DNA from: Tepidamorphus gemmatus
Lineage (GTDB): Bacteria; Pseudomonadota; Alphaproteobacteria; Rhizobiales; Tepidamorphaceae
Direction of reading: 5' to 3'
Assembly (NCBI RefSeq): GCF_004346195.1
Contig: NZ_SMAK01000007.1
Location: forward strand, 124,001 to 188,000
Length of the DNA: 64,000 nucleotides
Below the pieces are notes generated by a model. The model saw only the letters and a program-made list of their open reading frames with translations. It made no database searches and was not told the origin of the DNA. The translations under genes were made by a program, and so were the position numbers. Shown piece by piece: positions 29,538 to 38,666 of this stretch. Position 1 is the first letter of the stretch. Each line of letters opens with the position of its first letter.

Positions 29538-30644
29538 CTAGCCGTCGATGAATTCGGTCGCCTCGATCTCGATGCCGAAGCCGCTCAGGCCCACATAGTG
29601 GCGCGCCCGGGTGGTGATGAGGCGGATCGTTGAAACGCCGAGGTCGCGCAGGATCTGGGCTCCCAAGCCGATCTCCAGCCACTGTTCCTCGCGACTTTGC
29701 GCCGTGCCGTGATCATCGCCAGACACCCCGCGGCTACGGCGGCTGTGGCCACGGGCGACGCCGACGGCGCCTTCGCGCAGATAGACGACCACGCCGCGCC
29801 CACCCCGGGCGATCCGCTCGACGATATGGTCGAGCGGGCGGTTCGCGCCGAACACGTCGTCGAAGACCGTTTCCAGATGCAGGCGGACCGGCACGCTGCG
29901 GCCGTCTCGGATGTCGCCGAACACGAGCGCGAGATGCTGCATCGGATCCCAGGGCGTGCGATAGCTGATCGCTGTGGCGGGCCCGGCGAACGTCTCGACC
30001 CGGGCCTCGTCGACGCGCTCGACCAGCCGCTCCTGACGCTGGCGGTAGGCGATCAGGTCGGCGACCGAGACCATCCTGAAGCCGTGCTCCGCGGCGAAGG
30101 CCGCCACCTCGGCCCCACGCTTGACGGTACCGTCATCGTTCACCAGTTCGCAGATCACGCCCACCGGTGGCAGGCCGGCCAGCCGACACAGATCGACGGC
30201 CGCCTCGGTATGGCCGGAGCGCATCAGCACGCCGCCCTCCTTGGCGACCAGCGGGAAGATATGGCCCGGCCGGACGAAATCTGACGGCCCTGCGTTGGGA
30301 TTGGCGAGCCCCCGGACCGTCGCGCAGCGATCGTCGGCCGAGATGCCGGTCGTGGTGCCGTGCCGGAAGTCGACCGAGACGGTGAAGGCGGTGCCGTGCG
30401 GGGCATCGTTTTCGGCCACCATCGGGTCGAGACGGAGCCGTCTTGCATTCTCGCGCGTCATCGGCGTGCAGACGATGCCGGCGGTATGGCGGACGATGAA
30501 GGCCATCTTCTCCGGCGTGGCATGGACTGCTGCCATCACCAAATCGCCCTCGTTCTCCCGGTCATCATCGTCGGTGACGACGACGATCTCGCCCCGTTCG
30601 ATCGCCCGGATCGCCTCGGCAACCCGCCGCATGTCCTCTGTCAT
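29538..30644 (-). CDS. ribB: 3,4-dihydroxy-2-butanone 4-phosphate synthase with inactive GTP cyclohydrolase II-like domain
   Basis: A 368-residue fusion. The first 205 or so residues are RibB: VTDDDDRENEGDLVMAA and FVRPGHIFPL, with HTEAAVDLCRLAG. RibB makes the four-carbon unit of riboflavin from ribulose 5-phosphate. The C-terminal part has the GTP cyclohydrolase II fold (VRLHLETVFDDVFGANRPLD), but where RibA needs S-E-C and R-C-D-C zinc cysteines it has L-E-T and N-R-P-L. The second activity should be absent, as in other alphaproteobacterial RibB proteins. No FMN riboswitch was found in the 156 bp upstream. It follows aroC on the same strand. Confidence 0.93.
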   Translation of the reverse strand: MTEDMRRVAEAIRAIERGEIVVVTDDDDRENEGDLVMAAVHATPEKMAFIVRHTAGIVCTPMTRENARRLRLDPMVAENDAPHGTAFTVSVDFRHGTTTGISADDRCATVRGLANPNAGPSDFVRPGHIFPLVAKEGGVLMRSGHTEAAVDLCRLAGLPPVGVICELVNDDGTVKRGAEVAAFAAEHGFRMVSVADLIAYRQRQERLVERVDEARVETFAGPATAISYRTPWDPMQHLALVFGDIRDGRSVPVRLHLETVFDDVFGANRPLDHIVERIARGGRGVVVYLREGAVGVARGHSRRSRGVSGDDHGTAQSREEQWLEIGLGAQILRDLGVSTIRLITTRARHYVGLSGFGIEIEATEFIDG

Positions 30645-30800
30645 GTCACATCCTTGCCTTGCTTCGACGGCACCTTGCGCGCAGCCGCCCGCGCCATGTC
30701 ACCTCGTCCGCGGCACGGACAGACGGATCGGGTCCGGACCCGACGCTCGTGGGCATGACACCCCTGGCGGCCTGTCCCCCTTCTCCCGACGTCGGCGCAG

Positions 30801-31889
30801 TCAGCGCCCAATCTGCGCCCGGTGGCGCAGATAGTGGTCGGCGATGACGATGGCGAGCATCGCCTCGCCGACCGGAACCGCCCGGATGCCGACACAGGGG
30901 TCGTGCCGCCCTTTGGTCGAGATCTCGGCGTCGGTACCCTCACGCGTCACCGTACGACGCGGCGTCAGGATCGACGAGGTCGGCTTCACCGCGAATCGGG
31001 CGACGACCGGCTGGCCGGTGGAGAGTCCGCCGAGGATGCCGCCGGCATTGTTGGACAGGAAGCGGACCGTACCGTCATTGCCCATGCGCATCTCGTCGGC
31101 ATTGTCTTCACCCGACAGCGCGGCGGCGGCGAATCCGGCGCCGATCTCGACCCCCTTGACCGCGTTGATCGACATCAGCCCCGCGGCGATGTCCTGATCG
31201 AGCTTGCCGTAGACCGGCGCGCCGAGGCCAGCCGGCACACCGTCGGCGACCACCTCCACCACCGCGCCGGTCGACGATCCCGCCTTGCGCACGCCGTCGA
31301 GGAAGTCGGCCCAGAGTTCCGCCGTCGTCGCGTCCGGACAGAAGAACGGATTGCGGTCGACCTCGTCCCAGTCCCAGCGCTGCGGGTCGATGCGGTGCGG
31401 GCCGACCTGCACCAGCGCGCCGCGCACCCGCAGTCCCGGCACCACCTTGCGGGCGATCGCCCCGGCCGCCACGCGCATCGCCGTCTCCCGTGCCGAGGAG
31501 CGGCCGCCGCCACGCGGATCGCGGATGCCGTACTTCACCTCATAGGTGTAATCGGCATGGCCAGGACGGTAGCTGGTGGAGATATCCGAGTAATCCTTCG
31601 ATCGCTGATCGACGTTCTCGATCATCAGCGCGATCGGCGTGCCGGTGGTCACCTGGCGGCCATTCTGGTCGGTGTGGACGCCTGACAGGATGCGCACCGC
31701 GTCGGGTTCGCGGCGCTGGGTGGTGTATCGCGACTGGCCGGGCCGCCGCCGATCGAGCCACGGCTGGATGTCCGCCTCGGTGAGGGGAATCAGCGGGGGG
31801 CAGCCGTCCACCACGCAGCCGATCGCCGGCCCGTGGCTCTCGCCCCAGGTGGTGACACGAAACAGATGTCCGAAGGTGTTGTGCGACAT
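30801..31889 (-). CDS. aroC: Chorismate synthase
   Basis: A 362-residue FMN-dependent lyase making chorismate from EPSP, the last shared step of aromatic amino-acid synthesis. Signatures: [17 protein letters not shown], then [15 protein letters not shown] and the [10 protein letters not shown] block, and the late [17 protein letters not shown]. The ATG at [10 protein letters not shown] gives the standard length. It lies 156 bp before ribB on the same strand. Confidence 0.97.
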   Translation of the reverse strand: MSHNTFGHLFRVTTWGESHGPAIGCVVDGCPPLIPLTEADIQPWLDRRRPGQSRYTTQRREPDAVRILSGVHTDQNGRQVTTGTPIALMIENVDQRSKDYSDISTSYRPGHADYTYEVKYGIRDPRGGGRSSARETAMRVAAGAIARKVVPGLRVRGALVQVGPHRIDPQRWDWDEVDRNPFFCPDATTAELWADFLDGVRKAGSSTGAVVEVVADGVPAGLGAPVYGKLDQDIAAGLMSINAVKGVEIGAGFAAAALSGEDNADEMRMGNDGTVRFLSNNAGGILGGLSTGQPVVARFAVKPTSSILTPRRTVTREGTDAEISTKGRHDPCVGIRAVPVGEAMLAIVIADHYLRHRAQIGR

Positions 31890-31954
31890 GGCGGCGATAT
31901 GGACGCGCAGCGCCCGGTTTGTCGAGTCCCGCCGTCGCGCCGCAGCCGCGCCGC

Positions 31955-32150
31955 TGCGGCCATGCAGCACTCAAGACGGTCGATCCGACCCTGCACCGCA
32001 TCACGCGATCCGACGGCAAGGATTTCGCGCTCGCCAAGACCATCGCGCCCGGCCCGCGGCCTGCCGGCGACAGGGTGAAGGTGACCGGCATCACAATGAA
32101 CGGCGTCAACATGGCAAGCGCCGTCGAATCGGCCAGACAGCGGCAACTGC
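31955..32150 (+). pseudogene. Headless DUF1344-like fragment
   Basis: In one frame this encodes [28 protein letters not shown] and GDRVKVTGITMNGVNMASAV. This matches the core of small periplasmic DUF1344 proteins (a beta-domain reading roughly IKSID-x-ITLxDGK-x-GDKVKVTY). The signal peptide expected upstream is missing, only a TTG at 31919 could start it, and the frame runs on through the convergent phosphatase gene. I read it as a decayed remnant. The function of the family is unknown. Confidence 0.45.
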
Positions 32151-32210
32151 CGAATGCGGGCCGGGCGGGGCCGCAGGATTCGGCCGATCCGCGGTCAAGT
32201 CCGGAGCGGA

Positions 32211-32822
32211 TCAGGCCCATTCAGCGCGGTCGCCGGTCCAGACATAGATGCGATCCTGGCGGATTGGCAGGGCGGGAATCTCGGCGGACGGGATAGCCTC
32301 GAGCAGTCCGCGCGTCACGCGCGTGATACCGCCATGGGCGACACAGACGGTATCAGTCGCGAGACCGGCAAGCCACGGTGCGATACGACGCGACAGCATC
32401 TCGTAGCTTTCGCCGCCCGGCGGTACGAACCCCCACTTGTCCGCCTTGCGGGCAGCATGTCCGGCCGGATCGCTGCGCTTCAGCTCGGACAGCGTCGATC
32501 CTTCCCAGGCCCCGAAGGAGATCTCGAGGAGCCTCGGGTCCAGCCGGTATCCCGCCGGGTCGAGACCCATCACCGCGCGCAGGATTTCCATCGTCTCTCG
32601 CGCGCGAGAAAGCGGGCTTGCCACCCAGTCGAGCTCGGCCGGATCGCGTCCGGCCGCTGCCAGCAGACCTGCTAGCACGGTGCCATTGCGGCGGGCCTGA
32701 ACCCGGCCGATGGCGTTGATCGGGATGTCGCGCTGGCCCTGCAGGCGTCCCTCGACGTTCCAGTCGGTCTCGCCATGCCGGATCAGCCAGAGCCGCCGCC
32801 CCGGGGCAATCATGTGGCCCAT
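32211..32822 (-). CDS. Histidine phosphatase family protein (phosphoglycerate mutase-like)
   Basis: A roughly 203-residue cytoplasmic phosphatase with the catalytic LWLIRHGETDWNVEGRLQG near the N-terminus, the acid/base region LLEISFGAWEG and the second active histidine in VCVAHGGITR. Such proteins range from phosphoglycerate mutases to sugar and cobalamin-precursor phosphatases; nothing here fixes the substrate. Starts at MGHMIAP (32822) or MIAP (32813) cannot be separated. It lies 70 bp after the oxidoreductase gene and ends the fabI-led group on the minus strand. Confidence 0.85.
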   Translation of the reverse strand: MGHMIAPGRRLWLIRHGETDWNVEGRLQGQRDIPINAIGRVQARRNGTVLAGLLAAAGRDPAELDWVASPLSRARETMEILRAVMGLDPAGYRLDPRLLEISFGAWEGSTLSELKRSDPAGHAARKADKWGFVPPGGESYEMLSRRIAPWLAGLATDTVCVAHGGITRVTRGLLEAIPSAEIPALPIRQDRIYVWTGDRAEWA

Positions 32823-32892
32823 CTGCAGACCCCGCCCGACTGTGGCCGGCCGCCCGTCGGCAAGGCCGCCCCGCAGCGGGTCGCCCCCGGCC

Positions 32893-33897
32893 TCACAGCG
32901 CAAGCACCAGCTTGCCGAGATTTCCGCCGGTATAGAGCTCGTTGAGCACGTCGGGAAAGGCGTCGATGCCGCCTTGACGGACGTCCTCGCGCATCTTCAG
33001 CCGGCCCTCGGCATGCCACCGCCCGAGCGCCTCGTTCGCCTCGGCGATCCGGTCCTGGAAGTCGAAGACGATGAAGCCGCGCACGGTGAGCCGGTTGACC
33101 AGGATCGAGCGGATGTTGCGGATCGGCGCCGGCGGCTCGGTCGCGTTGTACATCGAGATCATGCCGCAGACAGGAATGCGGCCGAACAGGTTCATCCGCC
33201 CCAGAACCGTGTCGAAGATCTCACCGCCGACATTCTCGAAGTAGACGTCGATGCCGTCCGGGCAGGCGGCCGCCAGATCGGCATCGAGATGGCCAGCCTT
33301 GTAGTCGACCGCGGCGTCGAATCCGAGTTCCTCGACGACATACCGGCACTTCTGCGGTCCGCCGGCGATTCCGACAGCGCGGCACCCCATGTTCCGGGCG
33401 ATCTGGCCGACCAGCGAGCCGACGGCTCCGGAGGCGGCCGAGACCACCACCGTGTCGCCCGGCTTCGGCCGGCCGATCTCGAGGAGGCCGAAATAGGCGG
33501 TCTGGCCGGGCATGCCGAGGCCGCCGATCCAGCGCGGCAGCGGCGCCTGCGCGGGATCGACCTTGGCGACCCGCGTGCCCTTCGAGACGGCGTAGCGCTG
33601 CACGCCGAGGAGACCCGCGACCGCATCGCCGACGGTAAAGTCGGGATGATTGGAGGCTTCCACATAGCCGGCCGCAAAAGCGCGCATCGGCGCCCCGATC
33701 TCCACCGGCGGGACATAGGACCTGCCTGGCGAGATCCAGCCGCGCATGGCCGGATCGAGCGAGACATAGTCGATCCGGACCAGGAACTCGCCCTCGCCGG
33801 GCTGCGGCACCGGCTCGTCGGCGATCTCGAAATCGTCCCGGCTCGCCATCCCCACCGGACGGCGCTTCAGTCGGACGACGCGGTTCTGCCGGCTCAT
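32893..33897 (-). CDS. NADP-dependent oxidoreductase of the leukotriene B4 dehydrogenase / CurA type
   Basis: A 334-residue zinc-free MDR enzyme reducing carbon-carbon double bonds of enones, as in CurA. Visible motifs: YVSLDPAMRGWI, MPGQTAYFGLLEIG and the NADP motif VVSAASGAVGSLVGQIA (about 152-168). VDVYFENVGG-type sequence appears as IDVYFENVGGEIFD. Its ATG overlaps the fabI TGA (ATGA), so it is translationally coupled to a fatty-acid synthesis gene, an uncommon pairing that suggests a lipid-derived enone substrate (inference). Confidence 0.87.
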   Translation of the reverse strand: MSRQNRVVRLKRRPVGMASRDDFEIADEPVPQPGEGEFLVRIDYVSLDPAMRGWISPGRSYVPPVEIGAPMRAFAAGYVEASNHPDFTVGDAVAGLLGVQRYAVSKGTRVAKVDPAQAPLPRWIGGLGMPGQTAYFGLLEIGRPKPGDTVVVSAASGAVGSLVGQIARNMGCRAVGIAGGPQKCRYVVEELGFDAAVDYKAGHLDADLAAACPDGIDVYFENVGGEIFDTVLGRMNLFGRIPVCGMISMYNATEPPAPIRNIRSILVNRLTVRGFIVFDFQDRIAEANEALGRWHAEGRLKMREDVRQGGIDAFPDVLNELYTGGNLGKLVLAL

Positions 33898-34718
33898 GCC
33901 TCGTCCCTGACAACGCTGATGTCGGGGGCATCGACGGCCTTCATGCCGACGACGTGGTAGCCGCAATCGACGTGGTGGACCTCGCCGGTGACCGCACGGC
34001 CCATGTCGGAGAGGAGGTAGACCGCCGACTGGCCGACCTCGTCGATGGTCACGGTCCGCTTCAGCGGCGCGTTGTATTCGTTCCACTTCAGGATGTAGCG
34101 GAAATCGCCGATGCCGGAGGCAGCGAGCGTCTTGATCGGCCCGGCCGATATGGCGTTGACGCGGATGCCCTTGCCACCCAGATCGACGGCAAGGTAGCGC
34201 ACGCTTGCCTCCAGCGCCGCCTTGGCGACCCCCATCACGTTGTAGTGGGGCATCACCTTCTCGGCACCGTAATAGGTGAGCGTCAGCATCGATCCGCCGT
34301 TCTGCATCAGCTTCTCGGCGCGCTGCGCGATCGCGGTGAACGAGTAGCAGGAAATGAACATCGTCCGGGTGAAATTGTCCGCCGTGGTGTCGATGTAGCG
34401 GCCGTCGAGCTGGTCCTTGTCGGAGAAGGCGATGGCATGGACCAGGAAGTCGAGGCCGCCATAAAGGTCGCCGCATCTGGCGAACACCGCGTCCAGCGAG
34501 GCCTCGTCGGTGACGTCGCAATGGCCGACAACCGTCGCGCCGAGCTCGGCGGCAAGGGGTTCGACACGCTTGCGCAGCGCATCGCCCTGATAGGTGAGCG
34601 CCAGCGCGGCACCTTCCGCAGCGCAGGCTCGGGCGATCCCCCAGGCGATCGACCGGTTGTTGGCGATCCCCATGATGAGGCCGCGTTTTCCCGCCATCAA
34701 ACCGCGCGGCTCGCTCAT
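33894..34718 (-). CDS. fabI: Enoyl-[acyl-carrier-protein] reductase (NADH)
   Basis: A 274-residue FabI, the last reductive step of fatty-acid elongation. The N-terminal GKRGLIMGIANNRSIAWGIA carries the FabI cofactor pattern. Tyr and Lys of the Y-x6-K centre are present (YNVMGVAKAALEASVRYLA), along with VHAIAFSDKD and ISAGPIKTLAASGI. Length is standard. It is the first gene of the fabI-oxidoreductase-phosphatase set. Confidence 0.95.
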   Translation of the reverse strand: MSEPRGLMAGKRGLIMGIANNRSIAWGIARACAAEGAALALTYQGDALRKRVEPLAAELGATVVGHCDVTDEASLDAVFARCGDLYGGLDFLVHAIAFSDKDQLDGRYIDTTADNFTRTMFISCYSFTAIAQRAEKLMQNGGSMLTLTYYGAEKVMPHYNVMGVAKAALEASVRYLAVDLGGKGIRVNAISAGPIKTLAASGIGDFRYILKWNEYNAPLKRTVTIDEVGQSAVYLLSDMGRAVTGEVHHVDCGYHVVGMKAVDAPDISVVRDEA

Positions 34719-34927
34719 TCCAGACCCTCGACACCTTCACAACCGGAGTTGGGTCCGTATGGCACGGCCTCGGCGGGATCGCAAGGCGCGGCCGCCACCC
34801 ACGGCAGCCCGGCCGTTGCCGGACCGCCTGGAGATCGAACGCCGCAACCGATCTCCCCGGATCCGGAACCCGGTGGTGTCCGGCGGCGTTGTCGCCGCGT
34901 CGGACTTCCCCCCAAAGGAGCCAGCAC

Positions 34928-35311
34928 ATGCACATGGACAAGCAGACGCTCGAGAAGCGTGAGACCGTCGAGCTGATCGGATCGGACAAGGTCGAGGGCA
35001 CCGCGGTCTACCGGCCGGACGGCGAGAAGATCGGCACGATCGACCGCATCATGATCGACAAGCGCAGCGGCCGGGCGGCCTATGCGGTGATGAGCTTCGG
35101 CGGCTTCCTCGGCATCGGCGAGGACCACTATCCGCTGCCCTGGAGCAAGCTCGACTACGACACCCGCTATGGCGGCTATGTCGTGAATGTCAGCGAGGCC
35201 GAGCTGGAAGGCGCGCCGCGCGTGGCCCGCAAGGACGAATGGGATCCGGTCGACCGTGCCTGGGAGCGCCGGGTCCACGACCACTACGGCGTGCCTCCCT
35301 ACTGGATGTAG
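34928..35311 (+). CDS. PRC-barrel domain protein
   Basis: A 127-residue protein that is almost entirely one PRC-barrel: ELIGSDKVEGTAVYRPDGEK, IGTIDRIMIDKRSGRAAYAV, then SFGGFLGIGEDHYPLPW. The fold is known from the H subunit of photosynthetic reaction centres and from RimM; small stand-alone versions are common in Rhizobiales with unknown roles, often stress-related. An excellent AAAGGAG lies seven bases before the ATG, suggesting strong expression. It is followed by a GC-rich hairpin. Confidence 0.85.
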   Translation: MHMDKQTLEKRETVELIGSDKVEGTAVYRPDGEKIGTIDRIMIDKRSGRAAYAVMSFGGFLGIGEDHYPLPWSKLDYDTRYGGYVVNVSEAELEGAPRVARKDEWDPVDRAWERRVHDHYGVPPYWM

Positions 35312-35360
35312 GGCCGAGGCGTCAGGACCACCCTCAGCCCCTCGCCTGCGATCGGATCCC

Positions 35361-35387
35361 GCGCCCCGGCCCGGCAGGCCGGGGCGC
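35361..35387. terminator. Hairpin between converging PRC-barrel and xseB genes
   Basis: GCGCCCCGGCC (35361-35371) and GGCCGGGGCGC (35377-35387) form a perfect 11-bp stem with a 5-base loop, midway between two genes that end toward each other. No T-run follows. A bidirectional stem-type terminator is the likely role. Confidence 0.55.
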
Positions 35388-35405
35388 ATGCTTCGCGCGG
35401 ACCGG

Positions 35406-35669
35406 TCAGTCCATGTCCAGCGGCGCGGTCCCCGCAGCCGCGCCGTTGCGGCCGACGACGATCTTCTCGACCTTCGTCTCGGCCGTCCTCAGGAGCGCCT
35501 CGCAGTATTCGCGCAGCGCGTTGCCGCGCTCATACATCGCGATCGATTCCTCGAGCGGCACATTGCCGCTTTCGAGACGCTCGACGATCTTCTCCAGCGC
35601 CGCCAGCGCCTGCTCGAATGTCAGCGCCGAGATGTCCCCTGGCGCCGTCGGGGCATTGCTTGCCGTCAT
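35406..35669 (-). CDS. xseB: Exodeoxyribonuclease VII small subunit
   Basis: An 87-residue protein with the XseB core [27 protein letters not shown] followed by a second helix ([25 protein letters not shown]). It binds the XseA large subunit, which degrades single-stranded DNA. It lies 25 bp after the deacetylase gene, its usual partner in alphaproteobacteria. xseA is not in the window. Confidence 0.93.
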   Translation of the reverse strand: MTASNAPTAPGDISALTFEQALAALEKIVERLESGNVPLEESIAMYERGNALREYCEALLRTAETKVEKIVVGRNGAAAGTAPLDMD

Positions 35670-35694
35670 CAGGTCCCTCGTGGCCTCCGCCCCA

Positions 35695-36621
35695 TCATCC
35701 CTGCATCAGTGTCCGCACGTGCGCCGCCGCCGAGAGGGCGAGCCCCATCAGATCGTAGCCGCCTTCCAGCACCGATACGACCCTGCCGTTGCAGGACGTG
35801 TCCGCAATGTCCATCAACCGTCTGGTAATCCAGGAAAAATCCTCCTCGACGAGATTGATGTTGGCGAGTGGATCGCGGGTGTGGGCGTCAAAACCGGCGG
35901 AAATCAGGACAAGATCGGGTGCGAATCGTTCGAGGCCGGGCAGCACGATCGCCTCCATCGCCTCGCGGAACTCCGCGCCGCCGGCACCCGGTGCGAGCGG
36001 GGCGTTGAAGATGTTGCCCACGCCGCGCTCAGAGATCGCGCCGGTGCCCGGATAGAGGGGCATCTGGTGCGTCGAACCATAGAACAGGCTGGCATCCTCC
36101 CAGAAAATGTCCTGGGTGCCGTTGCCGTGATGGACGTCGAAATCGACAACTGCGACGCGCGCCGCCCCGTGCGCCACCTGGGCGTACCTTGCGGCGATCG
36201 CGGCTGTGTTGAACAGGCAGAATCCCATCGCCCGGGCGGTTTCGGCGTGATGTCCGGGCGGGCGGACGGCGCAGAACGCGTTGGCAACCTTGCCGGTCAT
36301 CACCTCGTCGACCGCCGCGAGCGCCGCGCCGATCGCATGCAGTGCGGCATCGAGACTGCCCGGCGACATCGCGGTGTCGGCGTCGATATGGACGATGCCC
36401 TCGGCCGGCGACATCGCCGCGATCCGCTCGACATGGGACATCGGATGGGCCAGCGCCGCCTGCTCGAGCGTGCCGCGCGGCGCCTGCTCGCGCACCAGCA
36501 GCGCGAAGGCCTCGTCCTCAAGCGCCCGCTCGATCGCCCGGAGGCGATCGGCGCGCTCCGGATGTCCGTAGCCATTGTCGTGTTCGAGGCAGGCGGAATG
36601 GGTGAGGTAGAGAGTGGACAA
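35695..36621 (-). CDS. Histone deacetylase family protein (acetylpolyamine/acetoin type)
   Basis: A 308-residue arginase-fold deacetylase. The zinc and proton-relay motifs are intact: [35 protein letters not shown], and [17 protein letters not shown]. Bacterial members remove acetyl groups from polyamines or other small amides; histones are not substrates here. The chosen start is a TTG giving [15 protein letters not shown], which aligns with family N-termini; no nearby ATG does. It forms an operon with xseB. Confidence 0.88.
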   Translation of the reverse strand: MSTLYLTHSACLEHDNGYGHPERADRLRAIERALEDEAFALLVREQAPRGTLEQAALAHPMSHVERIAAMSPAEGIVHIDADTAMSPGSLDAALHAIGAALAAVDEVMTGKVANAFCAVRPPGHHAETARAMGFCLFNTAAIAARYAQVAHGAARVAVVDFDVHHGNGTQDIFWEDASLFYGSTHQMPLYPGTGAISERGVGNIFNAPLAPGAGGAEFREAMEAIVLPGLERFAPDLVLISAGFDAHTRDPLANINLVEEDFSWITRRLMDIADTSCNGRVVSVLEGGYDLMGLALSAAAHVRTLMQG

Positions 36622-36727
36622 CGCGGCAAACCGGTTCGGATCGTCGGCTGGAAGCCTAGCGGCGCCCTCAGGTGATGGCGAGAGGTTTGTTCAGGGCAGA
36701 GGCCGTCGCCGGCTTGCTCCGTCCGGC

Positions 36728-38506
36728 TCACGAGGCGAGCGCCATCTCGGCCGCCTGCACGGACGGTGCGCCGCCGATCACGATCTCGGCGAGCGCGGGC
36801 GCCTCCGGCGCGATGTTCTCGGCGAAGAATCGGGCAAGCGCCACCGACCCGGCCGGCGCCTCGCTCGCCAGTGCCCTGGCGGCCAGCGCACCGCGCGCGA
36901 GCGCGATGCCGCCCGCAGCGATGCCGAACAGCCTGAGATACGGCGTCGCACCCGCCAGCGCGGCATCCGGATCGGTTGGCATCGTTGCGGCGAGCCAGAT
37001 CCCTGCCCGCTCCAGCGCATCGACGGCGGCGGCAAGCCGCCCGCCCGTCGCACCGAAGGCCGGATCGTCGATCCGCGCCACCGCCTCGACGATCCGACGC
37101 ATGTCGGCGATGTAGGCGCCGATCGCCCGCCCGCCCTCCAGGGGCAGCTTGCGGACGACGAGGTCGATCGCCTGGATGCCGTTGGTGCCCTCGTAGATCG
37201 GCGCGATGCGAGCATCGCGCAGATGCTGGGCGGCACCGGTCTCCTCGACATAGCCCATGCCGCCATGGACCTGGATGCCGATGGAGGCGACCTCCACCCC
37301 GATGTCCGTGGAGAAGGCCTTGGCGACAGGGGTGAGCAGGTTGGCACGCGCCTGCGCCGCCTCCCGTTCGCCGGCCTCGCGCGCATGGCGGGCCAGATCG
37401 GCCGCCAGCGCGGTCTCGTAACAGATCGCCCGCGCGGCCTGGGTCAGCGCCTTCATGGTCATCAGGCTGCGCCGTATATCGGGATGGGCGATGATGGCGA
37501 CGGCGTCCTCCGCCGGCATGCCCGGCAGGCGACCCTGGCGACGTTCGCGGGCATAGGCGAGCGCGGTCTGATAGGCGCGCTCGGCGATCGCGACCCCCTG
37601 GATCCCGACACACAGCCGGGCGTTGTTCATCATCGTGAACATGCAGTTCAGGCCGCGGTTGGGCTCTCCGACCAACCAGCCGACCGCGCCCTCGTTGTCG
37701 CCGAAGGCCATGACGCAGGTCGGGCTGGCGTGGATGCCGAGCTTGTGCTCGAGGCTGCGGCACCACACGTCGTTGCGCGGCCCGAGACTGCCGTCGGGCT
37801 GCACTAGGAATTTCGGCACGAGGAACAGCGACAGGCCGCGCGTTCCGGGCGGTGCATCGGTAAGTCTGGCCAGCACGAGGTGCACGATATTGTCGGTGAA
37901 GTCGTGTTCACCATAGGTAATGAAGATCTTGGTGCCGCGAATGAGATAGCTGCCGTCGCCGCGCGGCTCGGCCCGGGTCCGCAGCAGGGCGAGGTCCGAG
38001 CCCGCCTGCGGTTCGGTAAGGTTCATCGTGCCCATCCATTCGCCGGACACGAGCTTCCCGAGGAAGATGTCCTTCAGTTGCGGGCTCGCATGGGCATGAA
38101 TCGCCTCGACCGCGCCAAGGGTCAGGGTCGGGCCGATGCCATAGGCCATCGATCCGGAGTTCCACATCTCCAGCGTTGCCACCGACAGGCTGGTCGGCAG
38201 GTCCTGGCCGCCGAACGCGGCCGGCCCCGTCAGGCTCGCCCAGCCGGCCTTGGTCCAGCGGGCATACGCCTCCTTCCAGCCGGGCGGCATCGTTACCTTG
38301 CCATCGGCCAGGATCGCGCCGACCTCGTCGCCGATCCGGTTGAGCGGGGCGATCTCCTCCGTGGCGAAGCGGCCGGCTTCGGTCAGGATCGCCTCGACGA
38401 GATCGGCGCCGAGATCCCCGAAGGTGCCACGCTCCAGTTCGCGGTCGAGACCGACGACATGACGCAGGGTGAAGACGATGTCGGACACCGGGGCGCGATA
38501 GCTCAC
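36728..38506 (-). CDS. Acyl-CoA dehydrogenase
   Basis: A 592-residue FAD enzyme of the long acyl-CoA dehydrogenase class with the extra C-terminal domain seen in FadE-like and 3-methylmercaptopropionyl-CoA dehydrogenases (DmdC). WMGTMNLTEPQAGSDLALLR binds FAD and substrate; GIQVHGGMGYVEETGAAQHLRDARIAPIYEGTNGIQA carries the catalytic-Glu region in its last part. It starts at a GTG (SYRAPVSD follows) with GGAGG six bases upstream. A possible promoter, TTGACG-N16-TAAAGT, lies at 38619-38592. The acyl-CoA preferred is unknown. Confidence 0.88.
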   Translation of the reverse strand: MSYRAPVSDIVFTLRHVVGLDRELERGTFGDLGADLVEAILTEAGRFATEEIAPLNRIGDEVGAILADGKVTMPPGWKEAYARWTKAGWASLTGPAAFGGQDLPTSLSVATLEMWNSGSMAYGIGPTLTLGAVEAIHAHASPQLKDIFLGKLVSGEWMGTMNLTEPQAGSDLALLRTRAEPRGDGSYLIRGTKIFITYGEHDFTDNIVHLVLARLTDAPPGTRGLSLFLVPKFLVQPDGSLGPRNDVWCRSLEHKLGIHASPTCVMAFGDNEGAVGWLVGEPNRGLNCMFTMMNNARLCVGIQGVAIAERAYQTALAYARERRQGRLPGMPAEDAVAIIAHPDIRRSLMTMKALTQAARAICYETALAADLARHAREAGEREAAQARANLLTPVAKAFSTDIGVEVASIGIQVHGGMGYVEETGAAQHLRDARIAPIYEGTNGIQAIDLVVRKLPLEGGRAIGAYIADMRRIVEAVARIDDPAFGATGGRLAAAVDALERAGIWLAATMPTDPDAALAGATPYLRLFGIAAGGIALARGALAARALASEAPAGSVALARFFAENIAPEAPALAEIVIGGAPSVQAAEMALAS

Positions 38507-38643
38507 CTGAACCTCCAGATCGGACGAGACGGCTGGGTATGCTTGACGCTCGGCCAGCGACCCGGCCAATAGGCAGGGCCATGCTGTGGGGACTTTATGC
38601 CCTGCTCGCATGACGTCAACGGCAAATCCCGCCGCATGATCTA

Positions 38644-38656
38644 CCTTACGTAAAGG
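38644..38656. promoter_or_regulatory. Possible operator CCTTACGTAAAGG between acyl-CoA dehydrogenase and tsaC
   Basis: TTACGTAA is a perfect 8-bp palindrome whose flanks CC and AGG extend it with one slipped base. It recalls TTACGTAA-containing sites of MerR-type fatty-acid and branched-chain catabolism regulators in proteobacteria, and an acyl-CoA dehydrogenase gene is divergent from here. No such regulator gene is in the window, so confidence is low. Confidence 0.3.
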
Positions 38657-38666
38657 GAAAGTACCC

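Noticed and set aside
30728-30743. Palindrome TCGGGTCCGGACCCGA between aroC and ribB
   Set aside because: It is perfect but GC-rich with no spacer, between two same-strand genes, and short GC palindromes are expected at this composition. No partner copy was found.
30645-30800. FMN riboswitch upstream of ribB
   Set aside because: None of the conserved RFN blocks (AGGGG, GGTGAAATTCC-like) are present on the minus strand.
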